The position numbers were made by a program, and so were the translations under genes. A DNA stretch of 64,000 bases from Rhizobiales bacterium CCH3-A5 (GTDB taxonomy: Bacteria > Pseudomonadota > Alphaproteobacteria > Rhizobiales > Beijerinckiaceae): positions 169,001 to 233,000 of the forward strand of contig LSIB01000190.1 in NCBI GenBank assembly GCA_001556025.1, given 5' to 3'. Within the stretch, counting starts at the first letter, position 1. Each line of letters begins with the position of its first letter. Positions 28,253-36,926 of the stretch are shown here, in pieces. Below the pieces are notes generated by a model. The model was given only the letters and a program-made list of their open reading frames with translations. It was not told the DNA's origin and ran no database searches.

Positions 28253-28319
28253 CCGGTTCACGCCAATATCCCGCTGCGTCAAAGGGGCGAAGCCGCCGCG
28301 GGCGCCCGTCGTGAACCGG
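28253..28319 (-). promoter_or_regulatory. Putative structured 5' leader upstream of cobQ
   Basis: Perfect 10 bp complementary arms CCGGTTCACG (28253-28262) and CGTGAACCGG (28310-28319) enclose 47 nt that can fold further (GGGCG / CGCCC in minus-strand sense). The outer arm coincides with the start site predicted from the promoter at 28327-28356, so the RNA would begin at the base of the stem. I cannot assign it to a known riboswitch or sRNA class. It could be a regulatory leader, a short sRNA, or a DNA-level inverted repeat. Confidence 0.45.
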
Positions 28320-28326
28320 CAGGACG

Positions 28327-28356
28327 AGATAAGCATTGACCGCTGATGAATGTCAA
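28327..28356 (-). promoter_or_regulatory. Sigma-70-type promoter for cobQ
   Basis: Consensus -35 TTGACA (28356-28351) and -10 TTATCT (28332-28327) on the minus strand, 18 bp apart. The predicted start is about 28320, giving a leader of roughly 150 nt before the cobQ ATG. The -35 lies inside the palindrome at 28344-28365. Confidence 0.65.
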
Positions 28357-28365
28357 CATTCATCA
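28344..28365. promoter_or_regulatory. Operator-like perfect palindrome over the cobQ -35
   Basis: Inverted repeat with 10 bp perfect arms TGATGAATGT / ACATTCATCA and a 2 bp centre (CA). It covers the -35 box of the cobQ promoter and is placed between two divergent genes, so one repressor could control both. The binding protein is unknown; the sequence differs from the TetR operator at 26606. Confidence 0.6.
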
Positions 28366-28468
28366 TTCCATATTTCGTATCGGTTTGTTTCGGGATCGGG
28401 CGGATGCGCATGGCGTCCTCCCATGCTAGAGCGGCTGCCGCCTTCCCGCCGCCAGCCGTGATCCTGCC

Positions 28469-29620
28469 ATGAACCCGATCTTCTCGTCTCTCCAGACCAG
28501 CGTCTTCGAGGTCATGTCCCGGCTCGCGCGCGAAACCGGCGCCGTCAATCTCGGCCAGGGCTTTCCCGACGATCCAGGTCCCGAGGATGTCCGGTGCAAG
28601 GCGGCCGACGCGGTCATCAACGGCTGGAACCAGTATCCGCCGATGATGGGCTTAGCTGAATTGCGCCAGGCGACGGCCGCGCATTTCAGGCGCTGGCAGG
28701 GGCTCGAACTCGATCCCGACAGCGAAATCATGGTCACGTCCGGCGCGACCGAGGCGATCGCCGGGGCGCTGATGGCGCTGATTGCGCCGGGAGACGAGGT
28801 CGTGCTCTTCGAGCCGATGTACGACGCCTATGTCCCGCTCGTGCTGCGCGCCGGAGGGGTGCCGAAATTCGTGACTTTGACGCCGCCGGCCTTCGGGCTG
28901 TCGGAGGCGGCCCTCGCGCAGGCTTTCTCGCCGAAGACGAAGGTCGTGCTCTTCAACAACCCGCTGAACCCGACCGCGACGATCTTCAGCGACTCAGATC
29001 TCGACCTGCTCGCTGCCTTCTGCGTGAAGCACGACGCGGTCGCGCTCTGCGACGAGGTCTGGGAGCATGTGGTCTTCGACGGCCGCCGTCATGTCCCGAT
29101 GATGAGCCGGCCCGGTATGCGCGGGCGCACGGTCAAGATTTCCTCGGCCGGCAAGATCTTCTCGCTGACCGGCTGGAAGGTCGGGCTCGTGATGGCCGCG
29201 CCGAGCCTGATGAAGGTGCTGTCGAAAGCGCACCAGTACATCACCTTCACCACACCGCCGAACCTGCAGGCCGCCGTCGCCTATGGGCTCGGCAAGGACG
29301 ATGCCTATTTCGAGGGGATGCGGGCCGATTTCCAGCGCTCGCGCGACCGTTTCGCCGGAGGGTTGCGTGATCTCGGCTATTCGGTCCTTCCGAGCGTCGG
29401 CACCTATTTCCTCAATGTCGACATCGCCCCGCTCGGAGAAAGCGACGACGTGGCCTTCTGCCAGCGGCTGGTCATGGAGAGCGGCGTCGCGGCAATCCCG
29501 GTCAGCGCCTTCTATGCGCAGGGCGCGGTCAAGACCGTGGTGCGGTTCTGCTTCGCCAAGCACGATGCGACGCTGGACGCGGCGCTGGAGCGGCTGGCCG
29601 ACCGAAAGCGCGCCGCCTGA
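28469..29620 (+). CDS. PLP-dependent aminotransferase, class I/II (YbdL/kynurenine type)
   Basis: Cytoplasmic fold-type I aminotransferase of 383 aa. The N-terminus VNLGQGFPDDPGPED and the internal NNPLNPTA are those of the methionine/kynurenine aminotransferase group (YbdL). The PLP-binding lysine is Lys229 in SSAGKIFSLTGWKVG, and the pyridine-N-binding Asp is in CDEVWEHV. The substrate cannot be fixed from sequence; Met, Gln or kynurenine are plausible. It is divergent from cobQ and may share its palindrome. The stop is 6 bp from the convergent TPR-like gene. Confidence 0.88.
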   Translation: MNPIFSSLQTSVFEVMSRLARETGAVNLGQGFPDDPGPEDVRCKAADAVINGWNQYPPMMGLAELRQATAAHFRRWQGLELDPDSEIMVTSGATEAIAGALMALIAPGDEVVLFEPMYDAYVPLVLRAGGVPKFVTLTPPAFGLSEAALAQAFSPKTKVVLFNNPLNPTATIFSDSDLDLLAAFCVKHDAVALCDEVWEHVVFDGRRHVPMMSRPGMRGRTVKISSAGKIFSLTGWKVGLVMAAPSLMKVLSKAHQYITFTTPPNLQAAVAYGLGKDDAYFEGMRADFQRSRDRFAGGLRDLGYSVLPSVGTYFLNVDIAPLGESDDVAFCQRLVMESGVAAIPVSAFYAQGAVKTVVRFCFAKHDATLDAALERLADRKRAA

Positions 29621-29626
29621 AAATCC

Positions 29627-31045
29627 TCAGCGGGCCTTCATGGCGCCAAGTCGCGCGCTGGCCTCCACGAGCCGTTTCTGAAGCGTCACGGCATTTGCCG
29701 GGAAGCCGGCGGCGCGCATCGCCTCGATGGCCGCCATCACCAAAGTCAGCCCCTTTTGCGCCAGGCCTGTGTCCTTCTGGCGCTCGGCGAGTTGCAGCGT
29801 CGCGAAACCCTGATTGGCCGAACTCGTCGCCCAGAGCAGCGGCTGTGTCTCGCGCCGGCGCTCCTCCAGCGCGAGCCCGAAGGCGGCGATCGCTTCCTCC
29901 AGCACCACGGGCTCGCTGTAGCGCTCGCCCATATTGCGCAGCACCTGGCCCATTTCGTCCTGAAGCGCAGCCCAGCGCAGCGGTTCGCGTCCGCGCTCGA
30001 CGGTCAGAGCGATCCGGTTGAAGCTGTTGAAGGCGCGCTCCAGCAAAGCGAGATCGCCGCGCCGGGCGCCAAGCACGGCTCGGGCGCGGGCGATGGAGAA
30101 CTCCAGCTCGACCCAGCCCGGCCCGTCGCGCTCCCGATCCCAGCCGGCCAGCGCCGTGGCCAGAGCCGTTACGGCGTCTTCAAGCAGGTCCTCGTTGCCA
30201 TCGGCCTCGCCGAGCGCCAGCGCCAGCACGCCTGTCTTGGCCTGTAGCCTCTTCCACAGGTCGGGCGCATCCGTGCGGCGCAAATCCTCCAGCCCGGAGC
30301 GGCAGGCGGCGAGCGCCTCGGTCCGCAATCCGGCCTCGTCGGTCAAATCCGCCAGCCGCGCCAGCGCATCGGCCAGCGCGGCCTGCACCGCGCCGAAAGC
30401 GACCGGTTCGACGAGACCGTCGAGGCCTTCCAGCAGGCGCCGGGCCTGTGCGACCGCCGCATCGAGGCCGTCGCGGCCGCCGAAATCGCTGTTGATCCGG
30501 GTCAGCACATCGACCTGCGCGACCGCGAGCTGGCGGCTGCGCACCAGATCGGCCAGGCCGATCAGCGCCGAGGCCTCGCTGTAGCGCTGCGCCGCTTCCT
30601 TGTACGCCTGCGGTGTGGTTCGCAGGAAGCTGGTCGCCGCCCGGTCGGCGCGGATCTCGCCGGCGGCCAGCCGGCGTTCGGCCGCCAGCGCGGCGAGATT
30701 TGCGAGGTCGCCAAGCAGCGCCAGTTCGCGCTGGGCCAGCGCCTTGTCGAGCTCGGCGAAGCGCCCGGCATCGAGCGCGGCGGTCGCGGCGGTGCGGAAG
30801 CGCTTCTCGGCCTCGTCGCGCACGTCCGCGCTGAGCCGGGCGCGCAGAGCCAGCAGATCGTCGGCCTTGCGCGCCAGCAGCGCCTCGAGCGTGTCGGCCG
30901 GCAGCGGCGTTGAACGCTTGACGACATCCGACATCATGGCGAGCAGCGCCGTCGCCGACACGCCGCGCTTGTGCGCCGTACCGGCGATCAGCGTTGCAAA
31001 GTCGTCCGGATTGGTCACGCCGCCATCCACCCCTGCGCCGGTCAC
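29627..31045 (-). CDS. Uncharacterised TPR-like helical repeat protein
   Basis: Predicted soluble all-alpha protein of 472 aa, rich in Ala, Leu, Arg and Glu, without signal peptide or membrane segment. From ~residue 270 three or more units of about 50 residues follow the pattern P-x2-W-x3-Q/E-x3-G-x2-L-x3-G ... LE-x-A-x3-F-x2-AL (for example RWAALQDEMGQVLRNMGER), a TPR variant common in rhizobial signalling or scaffold proteins. No catalytic domain is seen. The start is GTG 31045. It lies 30 bp downstream of ridA, so it may be co-transcribed. Function unknown. Confidence 0.75.
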   Translation of the reverse strand: MTGAGVDGGVTNPDDFATLIAGTAHKRGVSATALLAMMSDVVKRSTPLPADTLEALLARKADDLLALRARLSADVRDEAEKRFRTAATAALDAGRFAELDKALAQRELALLGDLANLAALAAERRLAAGEIRADRAATSFLRTTPQAYKEAAQRYSEASALIGLADLVRSRQLAVAQVDVLTRINSDFGGRDGLDAAVAQARRLLEGLDGLVEPVAFGAVQAALADALARLADLTDEAGLRTEALAACRSGLEDLRRTDAPDLWKRLQAKTGVLALALGEADGNEDLLEDAVTALATALAGWDRERDGPGWVELEFSIARARAVLGARRGDLALLERAFNSFNRIALTVERGREPLRWAALQDEMGQVLRNMGERYSEPVVLEEAIAAFGLALEERRRETQPLLWATSSANQGFATLQLAERQKDTGLAQKGLTLVMAAIEAMRAAGFPANAVTLQKRLVEASARLGAMKAR

Positions 31046-31075
31046 ATCACCTGTGGCCCGTTACGTCGCAATCGA

Positions 31076-31426
31076 TCATCTGGCGGCGATGACCGCGATC
31101 TCGACCGTGAACTGCGGCGCGGCGAGCTTCGCCTCGACCGTGGCGCGGCCCGGCGTCGCGCCGGCCACGACCCATGTGTCCCAGACGGAGTTCATCTCGG
31201 CGAAGGTCGACATGTCGGAGAGCCAGATATTGACCATCAGCAGCTTGGTCTTGTCGGTGCCGGCTTCGGCCAGCAGCCCGTCGATGATGCCAAGGATCTC
31301 GGTGGTCTGCTCGGCGACGCTCTTGCCGGCCGCCTTGTCGGCAACCTGGCCGGCCAGATAGACCGTGTCGCCATGGACGACGGCCTTGGACATGCGCGGG
31401 CCGGGCTGAATGCGCTGAATGCTCAT
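31076..31426 (-). CDS. RidA-family enamine/imine deaminase
   Basis: RidA/YjgF/YER057c-family protein of 116 aa, probably a cytoplasmic trimer that hydrolyses reactive 2-aminoacrylate-type enamines. Visible family features are VYLAGQVAD, a run QTTEILGIIDGLLAEAG, and AKLAAPQFTVEIAVIAA at the C-terminus. The residue aligned with the catalytic Arg of true RidA (normally in RxxVEV) seems not to be Arg (PQFTVEI), so it may belong to a Rid subgroup of unknown activity. ATG 31426 has GAGGAG eight bases upstream, which rules out a longer in-frame extension. Confidence 0.85.
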   Translation of the reverse strand: MSIQRIQPGPRMSKAVVHGDTVYLAGQVADKAAGKSVAEQTTEILGIIDGLLAEAGTDKTKLLMVNIWLSDMSTFAEMNSVWDTWVVAGATPGRATVEAKLAAPQFTVEIAVIAAR

Positions 31427-31518
31427 CGTCTGATCTCCTCGAAAAGGGTCGTTGCTGGTAGCCCGGCTGGCGCGGTTGCGCAAACGGTCGGACAGCAACG
31501 TCAGGATGCAGACTTGCC

Positions 31519-31965
31519 TCAGGCCAGCGCCGTCCAGCCCGCCCATAGCGCGCCATAGCGCGCCGCCTTTCCCGCCAGCACGAGCGCGACGAAGCGCCCG
31601 AGCGGATAGTTCAGCGTGCCGGCGATGAATGTGAGCGGATCGCCGCCGACCGGCAGCCAGGCGAAGAGCAGCGAGGGCCAGCCGAAGCGCGCAAACCAGC
31701 CCTGCGCCTTCGCCAGCCTGACGGGGTCGGGACGGAGCCGCACCGGCAGCTTCTCGACGCCGTATCGCGCGATCAGGCGCCCCAGCCACCAGTTGACGAC
31801 GGAACCCGCGGTGTTGGCGAGGCTTGCGACGAGAAACAGCGCCAGCGGATCGACGGTCTTCGCCGCCAGCAGGCCGACGAAGACGATCTCCGACTGCGCC
31901 GGCAGCAAGGTCGCGGCGACGAAAGCCGCGCTCGCCATCCCGGCGAGCGAGGCGAGGGTTTCCAT
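31519..31965 (-). CDS. YqaA-type small DedA/VTT-domain membrane protein
   Basis: Inner-membrane protein of 148 aa with four or so hydrophobic segments. It matches the YqaA branch of the VTT/DedA superfamily (SEIVFVGLLAAKTVDPLALFLVASLANTAGS and GWPSLLFAWLPVGGDPLTFIAG). DedA relatives flip undecaprenyl phosphate or phospholipids, but the YqaA role is not established. The start ATG overlaps the coaA stop (TGATG), so it is translationally coupled to coaA. Confidence 0.82.
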   Translation of the reverse strand: METLASLAGMASAAFVAATLLPAQSEIVFVGLLAAKTVDPLALFLVASLANTAGSVVNWWLGRLIARYGVEKLPVRLRPDPVRLAKAQGWFARFGWPSLLFAWLPVGGDPLTFIAGTLNYPLGRFVALVLAGKAARYGALWAGWTALA

Positions 31966-32939
31966 CACAACCGCCGCAGCGCGACCTGCTGGATGCGGTG
32001 GCTCGCGCCCTTGGTTAGGATCAGGCTGGCGCGCTGGCGGGTGGGCAGGATGTTCTCCTGCAGATTGGGCAGGTTGATTCCGGTCCAGAGATTTTCCGCG
32101 ATCGCCAGCGCCTCGTCCTCGGCGATCTCGGCATATTTGCGGAAGAAGGAGCGCGGATCGCGGAAGGCGGTCTGGCGCAGCGTCATGAAGCGGTTGACGT
32201 ACCAGCGGTGCAGGTCGTTCTCGTCGGCGTCGAGATAGACCGAAAAGTCGAAATAGTCCGAGACGAAGGGGATCACAGTGCCGTCTTTCGGCATCCGGCT
32301 CGGCTGGAGCACGTTCAGCCCTTCGAGGATCAGGATGTCGGGCCGCTCCACGACGACCTCGCCGCCCGGCACCACGTCATAGACCAGATGCGAATAGACC
32401 GGCGCGGCGACGGCCTTCCGGCCGGCCTTGACCTCGGACAGGAAGCGCAGGATCGCCGAGCCGTCATAGCTTTCGGGAAACCCCTTGCGCTGCATCAGGC
32501 CGCGCCGCTCCAGCTCGGCGTTCGGCAGGAGGAAGCCGTCCGTGGTGACGAGCTCGACCTTGGGCGTGTTGGGCCAGCGCGAGAGCAGGGCCTTGAGCAC
32601 GCGCGCCGTGGTCGACTTGCCGACCGCCACCGAGCCGGCGACCCCGATGATGTAGGGAACCTTGACCTCGGCCTCGGCCATCAGGAAGCGCTGCGTCGCC
32701 TTGAACAGCCCCTGCGTGGCCGCGACATAGAGCGAGAGCAGGCGTGACAGCGGCAGGTAGATCGCGACGATCTCGTCGAGCGAGATCGGGTCGTTGATCG
32801 ACTGCAGCTTGGTCAGGTCGTCGACCGAGAGCGTCAGCGGCGTATCGGCGCGCAAATGCGCCCACTCGTCGCGCGAGAAGCTGCGGTAGGGCGAGCCCAG
32901 ATCGGGGTCGGCGGGTGTGGGGATCAGGCGCTGGTCCAT
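31965..32939 (-). CDS. coaA: Type I pantothenate kinase
   Basis: Catalyses the first, CoA-inhibited step of coenzyme A synthesis (pantothenate to 4'-phosphopantothenate) in the cytoplasm. The 324 aa protein has the PanK-I P-loop [28 protein letters not shown], the PESYD motif GFPESYDG, and EGLNVLQ. Start ATG 32939 (MDQRLIPTP) agrees with the family length of ~320 aa; the upstream extension is basic and unlike it. It lies 52 bp after hisE, the conserved hisE-coaA arrangement of rhizobia. Confidence 0.95.
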   Translation of the reverse strand: MDQRLIPTPADPDLGSPYRSFSRDEWAHLRADTPLTLSVDDLTKLQSINDPISLDEIVAIYLPLSRLLSLYVAATQGLFKATQRFLMAEAEVKVPYIIGVAGSVAVGKSTTARVLKALLSRWPNTPKVELVTTDGFLLPNAELERRGLMQRKGFPESYDGSAILRFLSEVKAGRKAVAAPVYSHLVYDVVPGGEVVVERPDILILEGLNVLQPSRMPKDGTVIPFVSDYFDFSVYLDADENDLHRWYVNRFMTLRQTAFRDPRSFFRKYAEIAEDEALAIAENLWTGINLPNLQENILPTRQRASLILTKGASHRIQQVALRRL

Positions 32940-32991
32940 GGCGTGACCCGCATTCCAGGCTTCGAGGTTCAACGCGTCACGCCTCGGCTTC

Positions 32992-33312
32992 TCAACGGGA
33001 GCGCGCCGCTTTTTCCGCCAGTCCGGACGTCGCGGTGCGGGCCTCAAGCTGGCTCAACACGTCTTGCAATGCAACATCGCGGGCCTTGAGCACGACTAAC
33101 AGATGATAGAGCAGGTCCGCGCTTTCGGCGATCAGCTCGTCCCGGTCGCCCTTCACGGCGGCGATGACGGCCTCGACCGCCTCCTCGCCGAGCTTTTTCG
33201 CACAGCGCTCCGGCCCGGCGGCCAGCAGCTTCGCCGTCCAGGATTCCTCCGGCAAGGCATTTGCGCGCTCGGCGATGCGGGCTTCGAGATCGGCGAGGGT
33301 GAAGGTAGTCAT
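32992..33312 (-). CDS. hisE: Phosphoribosyl-ATP pyrophosphatase
   Basis: Second step of histidine synthesis: converts PR-ATP to PR-AMP with release of pyrophosphate. The 106 aa protein is a stand-alone HisE (no HisI fusion), with family motifs [29 protein letters not shown] and [13 protein letters not shown], whose Glu/Asp residues bind Mg. Its ATG overlaps the stop of the small membrane-protein gene that separates it from hisF (ATGA). Confidence 0.95.
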   Translation of the reverse strand: MTTFTLADLEARIAERANALPEESWTAKLLAAGPERCAKKLGEEAVEAVIAAVKGDRDELIAESADLLYHLLVVLKARDVALQDVLSQLEARTATSGLAEKAARSR

Positions 33313-33779
33313 CGTTGATCTCGTGGGGCGACCAAGGCCGCTCTGAGCACAAGCACATACCAGATCTGGGCGAGTTCGACGGGAGCCGCGAACCAGATTT
33401 CAGGATCGATCTTGAACAGCCCTCGACCGACTTGAAAACACAGGAAGACAGCAATGCCGGTCGCAACCAGCGAGACCAGCATGCGTTGGCGGTCAAACGA
33501 AATCAAGCTGACCGCATAGCGATGCCGCCTCAAACAAAACGAATTAAGCAGCGCGGTAACCGGCAAATAGATAACTATCAATCCCATGAGATATAGGACC
33601 GTTAGTTTTCTAAAGAGATCATCATAGGGGTCGGAAGACGTAAATTCGCCGCGAGCATCCCGGATCGTCATTTCATAGACATGCGACAGCGCCATCGCCG
33701 TTAAGAGCGCAAGCCACAGCAACCAAATTGTGCGTGGTCGGGCTGGCGTTCGTAGCAAGCGACCCAGCATCGCGTTCAT
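33309..33779 (-). CDS. Orphan membrane protein inserted between hisF and hisE
   Basis: I do not recognise this 156 aa protein. It has three or four hydrophobic segments (around residues 18-34, 62-85, 98-118 and 130-150) and a basic loop ([18 protein letters not shown]). It starts 3 bp after the hisF stop, and its own stop overlaps the hisE ATG, so it is seamlessly built into the operon. Base composition is unlike its neighbours: 54 of 120 bases (45%) at 33541-33660 are G+C, against 40 of 60 in hisF at 33841-33900, which suggests a late acquisition. No link to histidine synthesis can be read. Confidence 0.75.
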   Translation of the reverse strand: MNAMLGRLLRTPARPRTIWLLWLALLTAMALSHVYEMTIRDARGEFTSSDPYDDLFRKLTVLYLMGLIVIYLPVTALLNSFCLRRHRYAVSLISFDRQRMLVSLVATGIAVFLCFQVGRGLFKIDPEIWFAAPVELAQIWYVLVLRAALVAPRDQR

Positions 33780-33782
33780 AGC

Positions 33783-34547
33783 TCAATCCAGCCGCATCGG
33801 AAGCCCGGCGGCCGCCATATGCGCCTTGGCCTGCGGGATGGTGTAGGTGCCGAAATGGAAGATCGAGGCCGCCAGCACGGCGCTCGCATGGCCCTCGCTG
33901 ACGCCCTCGACGAGATGGTCAAGTGTGCCGACACCGCCGGACGCCACCACGGGAATCGACACCGCATCCGCCACGCGCCGCGTCAAGGCGAGGTCGAAGC
34001 CGGTCTTCGCGCCGTCGCGGTCCATCGAGGTCAGCAGGATTTCGCCCGCGCCGAGGCTCGCGACTTCGCGCGCATAGGCGACCGCGTCGAGGCCAGTGGC
34101 GTTGCGCCCGCCATGGGTGAAGACCTCCCAGCGCTCGGGCGCGACCTGCTTGGCGTCGATCGCCACCACGATGCATTGCGCCCCAAACTTTTCCGCCGCC
34201 TCGCGCACGAACTCGCGCCGGTGCACGGCGGCCGTCATGATCGAGGCCTTGTCGGCCCCCGCCAGCAGCAGTTTCCGGATGTCCTCGACCGTGCGCACGC
34301 CGCCGCCGACCGTCAGCGGCATGAAGCAGGCCTCGGCCGTGCGGCTGACGATATCGAACAGGATGCCGCGATCCTCGCTGCTCGCCGTGATGTCGAGGAA
34401 GCAGAGCTCGTCGGCGCCGGCCGCGTCATAGGCCTTCGCCGCCTCGACCGGATCGCCGGCGTCGACCAGATCGACGAAGTTGACGCCCTTGACGACGCGG
34501 CCATCCTTGACGTCGAGGCAGGGGATGATGCGTGTTTTGAGGGTCAT
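33783..34547 (-). CDS. hisF: Imidazole glycerol phosphate synthase, cyclase subunit
   Basis: With HisH forms IGP synthase: ammonia from HisH reacts with PRFAR to give IGP and AICAR. The 254 aa (beta-alpha)8 barrel has the N-terminal [16 protein letters not shown] (catalytic Asp11-type residue), [11 protein letters not shown], and the second-half catalytic Asp in [12 protein letters not shown]. The start ATG 34547 overlaps the stop of the DUF29 gene (ATGA), an unusual neighbour. Confidence 0.96.
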   Translation of the reverse strand: MTLKTRIIPCLDVKDGRVVKGVNFVDLVDAGDPVEAAKAYDAAGADELCFLDITASSEDRGILFDIVSRTAEACFMPLTVGGGVRTVEDIRKLLLAGADKASIMTAAVHRREFVREAAEKFGAQCIVVAIDAKQVAPERWEVFTHGGRNATGLDAVAYAREVASLGAGEILLTSMDRDGAKTGFDLALTRRVADAVSIPVVASGGVGTLDHLVEGVSEGHASAVLAASIFHFGTYTIPQAKAHMAAAGLPMRLD

Positions 34548-35029
34548 GCCGGATCGAGATCGAAGGGGCGGGACGTCAGGTCTTGCATCGTGTAGGGGCA
34601 CTCGGCTGGAAAGACGCTGAGCTTCAGACCCGTTTCCGCTGCGGCTTCCGAGCGTGCGCGTCGATAAGCCCGTTCGACGGCCTCCGCGACGCGCGGCTTC
34701 AGGCCAGGGTTTTCAGCAAGGACGTCGATGAAGTCGCCACGCTGCACCACGATCGTCGACAGCCAGCTTCGGCTGCGCTTTCCGGGCTGATGGTCCCATT
34801 TGAGCATGTGCATCATCAGGACACGCAGTGCGCTCGCCAATTTGCTGAACTGCTCCCTGCCCAAGCTCTCCAGCTCCTCGACGACGTTGTCGCGATCGAT
34901 CTCATTGAAGCGGCCCTCGCGCACCAACGCGGCCTGCTCCAGCGCCCAGGAATAGAAATCCCGTTCGTAGAGATCGGCCGTCACAGGCGGCTTTTTGGGC
35001 AGTTCGAACACGCTCATGAGCATGAGCAT
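34544..35029 (-). CDS. DUF29 protein inserted between hisA and hisF
   Basis: A 161 aa member of the DUF29 family, recognised by the N-terminal [40 protein letters not shown] and the later LLKW-type helix ([18 protein letters not shown]). DUF29 proteins are helical, of unknown function, abundant in cyanobacteria and scattered in proteobacteria. It starts about 20 bp after hisA and its stop overlaps the hisF ATG, so it interrupts the hisA-hisF pair usually adjacent in alphaproteobacteria. ATG 35017 is an alternative start; neither has a clear SD. Confidence 0.82.
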   Translation of the reverse strand: MLMLMSVFELPKKPPVTADLYERDFYSWALEQAALVREGRFNEIDRDNVVEELESLGREQFSKLASALRVLMMHMLKWDHQPGKRSRSWLSTIVVQRGDFIDVLAENPGLKPRVAEAVERAYRRARSEAAAETGLKLSVFPAECPYTMQDLTSRPFDLDPA

Positions 35030-35049
35030 ATCGCATTCGCCGCCATCCG

Positions 35050-35778
35050 TCAGCGCCCCGCCAATCGCGCCAGCGCCGCCGCCGGGTCGATCCGCCCGTC
35101 ATAGAGCGCCCGCCCGGTGATCGCGCCTTCCAGGATCGCCGCGTCCGGCGCGCAGAGCCGTTCGATATCGGCCATCGAGGCGAGACCTCCCGACGCGATC
35201 ACCGGGATCGTCAGCGCGTTGGCGAGCGCGATCGTGCCGTCCCAGTTGACGCCCTGCAGCATGCCGTCGCGGGCGATGTCGGTGTAGACGATCGCCGCCA
35301 CGCCGGCGTCCTCGAAGCGCCGCCCGAGATCGTCCGCCGCCAGAGCCGAGGTTTCGGCCCAGCCCTCGACCGCCACAAAACCGTCGCGCGCATCGATGCC
35401 GACGGCGACCTGTCCGGGAAACGCCTTCGCCGCCTCGCGCACGAATCCGGGATCGCGCACGGCCGCCGTGCCGATGATGACGCGGGCAATGCCCTTCTCC
35501 AGCCAGCCCGCCACCGTCTTCATGTCGCGGATGCCGCCGCCGAGCTGCACCGGGAAAGCGACCCTCGCGAGAATAGCCTCGACGGCGGCCGCGTTCATCG
35601 GCTTGCCGGCAAAGGCGCCGTCGAGATCGACGACGTGAAGCCACTGGAAGCCCTGAGCCTCGAAGGCCGAGGCCTGCGCGGCCGGATCGTCGTTGAACAC
35701 GGTGGCGCGGTCCATGTCGCCCTGCTGCAGGCGCACGCACTGGCCGTTCTTCAGGTCGATGGCGGGAAACAGGATCAC
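35050..35778 (-). CDS. hisA: ProFAR isomerase
   Basis: Amadori isomerase converting ProFAR to PRFAR, 242 aa. The barrel begins [21 protein letters not shown] (catalytic Asp in AIDLK) and has the second catalytic Asp in [17 protein letters not shown] and ASGGLASM are the phosphate-binding loops. GTG 35778 is the start: it matches the family N-terminus and overlaps the hisH stop (GTGA). Confidence 0.96.
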   Translation of the reverse strand: MILFPAIDLKNGQCVRLQQGDMDRATVFNDDPAAQASAFEAQGFQWLHVVDLDGAFAGKPMNAAAVEAILARVAFPVQLGGGIRDMKTVAGWLEKGIARVIIGTAAVRDPGFVREAAKAFPGQVAVGIDARDGFVAVEGWAETSALAADDLGRRFEDAGVAAIVYTDIARDGMLQGVNWDGTIALANALTIPVIASGGLASMADIERLCAPDAAILEGAITGRALYDGRIDPAAALARLAGR

Positions 35779-36431
35779 GGCGTCCAGCTCAGGAAATTGG
35801 CGATCAGCTTCAGGCCGAGCGTCTGGCTCTTCTCGGGGTGGAACTGCGTGCCGGCGATGTTGTCGCGCGCCACCATGGCGGTGACCGGGCCGCCATGGTC
35901 GGTGACGGCGAGCACGTCTTCGCCGCGCTCCGCGTTCAGCGCGTAGGAATGCACGAAATAGGCGTGCAGCCCCTGCGGCCCGGTTTCGATGCCGTCGAGC
36001 AAAGGGTGGTCGCCCTGCCGGTGCAGCGTGTTCCAGCCCATATGCGGAATCTTCAGGGCGTCGTCGTTGGGGACGATCGCCGCCACGTCGCCGGGAATCC
36101 AGCCCAGCCCCGGCGTGACGACATATTCCAGCCCGCGCGAAGCGAGCAGTTGCATGCCGACACAGATGCCGAGGAACGGCCGGCCCTTGGCCCGCACGCT
36201 CTCCTCCAGCGCCTCGACCATGCCGGAGACGGCGTCGAGCCCCTTCCGGCAATCGGCGAAGGCCCCGACGCCCGGCAGCACGATGCGGTCGGCGGCGCGG
36301 ACCGCATCGGGGTCGCTGGTCACGCGGATCGTCGAGGCGATCCCGGACTCCAGAGCGGCGCGCTCAAAAGCCTTGGCGGCGGAGTGCAGATTGCCGGAGC
36401 CGTAATCGATGATGACGACAGCCTGGCTCAT
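35775..36431 (-). CDS. hisH: Imidazole glycerol phosphate synthase, glutaminase subunit
   Basis: Class I glutamine amidotransferase of 218 aa that feeds ammonia to HisF. The oxyanion strand LPGVGAF, nucleophile Cys90 in [10 protein letters not shown], and the His-x-Glu pair in TQFHPEKSQ complete the triad. ATG 36431 overlaps the DUF2628 gene stop by 4 bp; the 3' end overlaps hisA. Overlaps at both ends indicate coupled translation through the his cluster. Confidence 0.96.
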   Translation of the reverse strand: MSQAVVIIDYGSGNLHSAAKAFERAALESGIASTIRVTSDPDAVRAADRIVLPGVGAFADCRKGLDAVSGMVEALEESVRAKGRPFLGICVGMQLLASRGLEYVVTPGLGWIPGDVAAIVPNDDALKIPHMGWNTLHRQGDHPLLDGIETGPQGLHAYFVHSYALNAERGEDVLAVTDHGGPVTAMVARDNIAGTQFHPEKSQTLGLKLIANFLSWTP

Positions 36432-36913
36432 CGCCCCTGCGCCTCGGGGAAGAGCCCGATCACGGGGACCGCGCCGCGTTGCGGCTGCTGCGTCGGCGCA
36501 GGCGTGGGCAGGCGCGGCGTAGGCGTCTCGCCCGCCAGAGCCCGCTCGAAATAGCGCCGCTCGGCCTCTGCCAGATCGCGCGCCTCGACCACGTCGGCCA
36601 GCCGCCAGCCCTGGCGGGCGAGCTTGCGGACGATCAGGTTCTGGCCCTCGAGCCCGAGATAGAGCCCGATCGCCGATTGCGCCGCGATCAACGGCAGCCC
36701 GCTCAGGCCGAGGCGGCTGCGCGCATAGAAGATCGCACCCCAGACCACGGCGAACAGCAGGGTCGCGAGCCAGAGCCGCTTGTAGAGCAGCCAGACCCCG
36801 GTCAGCACGAAGGCCGGCCAGGTGAAGCTCTCGGGGAAGAGCCGCGCCTGCTCGATCTCCTCACGCGCGCCTCCAGAGCCCGGCGGCGGGATCATCACGG
36901 TATAGAACGCCAT
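36428..36913 (-). CDS. DUF2628 membrane protein within the his operon
   Basis: Small inner-membrane protein of 161 aa with DUF2628 features: an N-terminal soluble part ([12 protein letters not shown]), [23 protein letters not shown], and two or three membrane helices before a Pro-rich tail. [10 protein letters not shown] at 36913 fits the family start; the in-frame upstream stretch is Arg-rich shadow of hisB. It lies 13 bp after hisB and overlaps hisH. A DUF2628 gene between hisB and hisH also occurs in other rhizobia, so unlike the DUF29 gene it is a customary guest. Function unknown. Confidence 0.8.
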   Translation of the reverse strand: MAFYTVMIPPPGSGGAREEIEQARLFPESFTWPAFVLTGVWLLYKRLWLATLLFAVVWGAIFYARSRLGLSGLPLIAAQSAIGLYLGLEGQNLIVRKLARQGWRLADVVEARDLAEAERRYFERALAGETPTPRLPTPAPTQQPQRGAVPVIGLFPEAQGR

Positions 36914-36926
36914 GGTTTCGATCCTC

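Noticed and set aside
28170..28330. Cobalamin riboswitch upstream of cobQ
   Set aside because: Neither a B12 box nor the GCCACTG element was found on the minus strand; only simple complementary arms are seen.
31450..31500. Inverted repeat CGTTGCTG / CAGCAACG upstream of ridA as a terminator or riboswitch
   Set aside because: The 8 bp arms are separated by 35 bp with no T-run or known motif; it is compatible with chance in this GC-rich gap.
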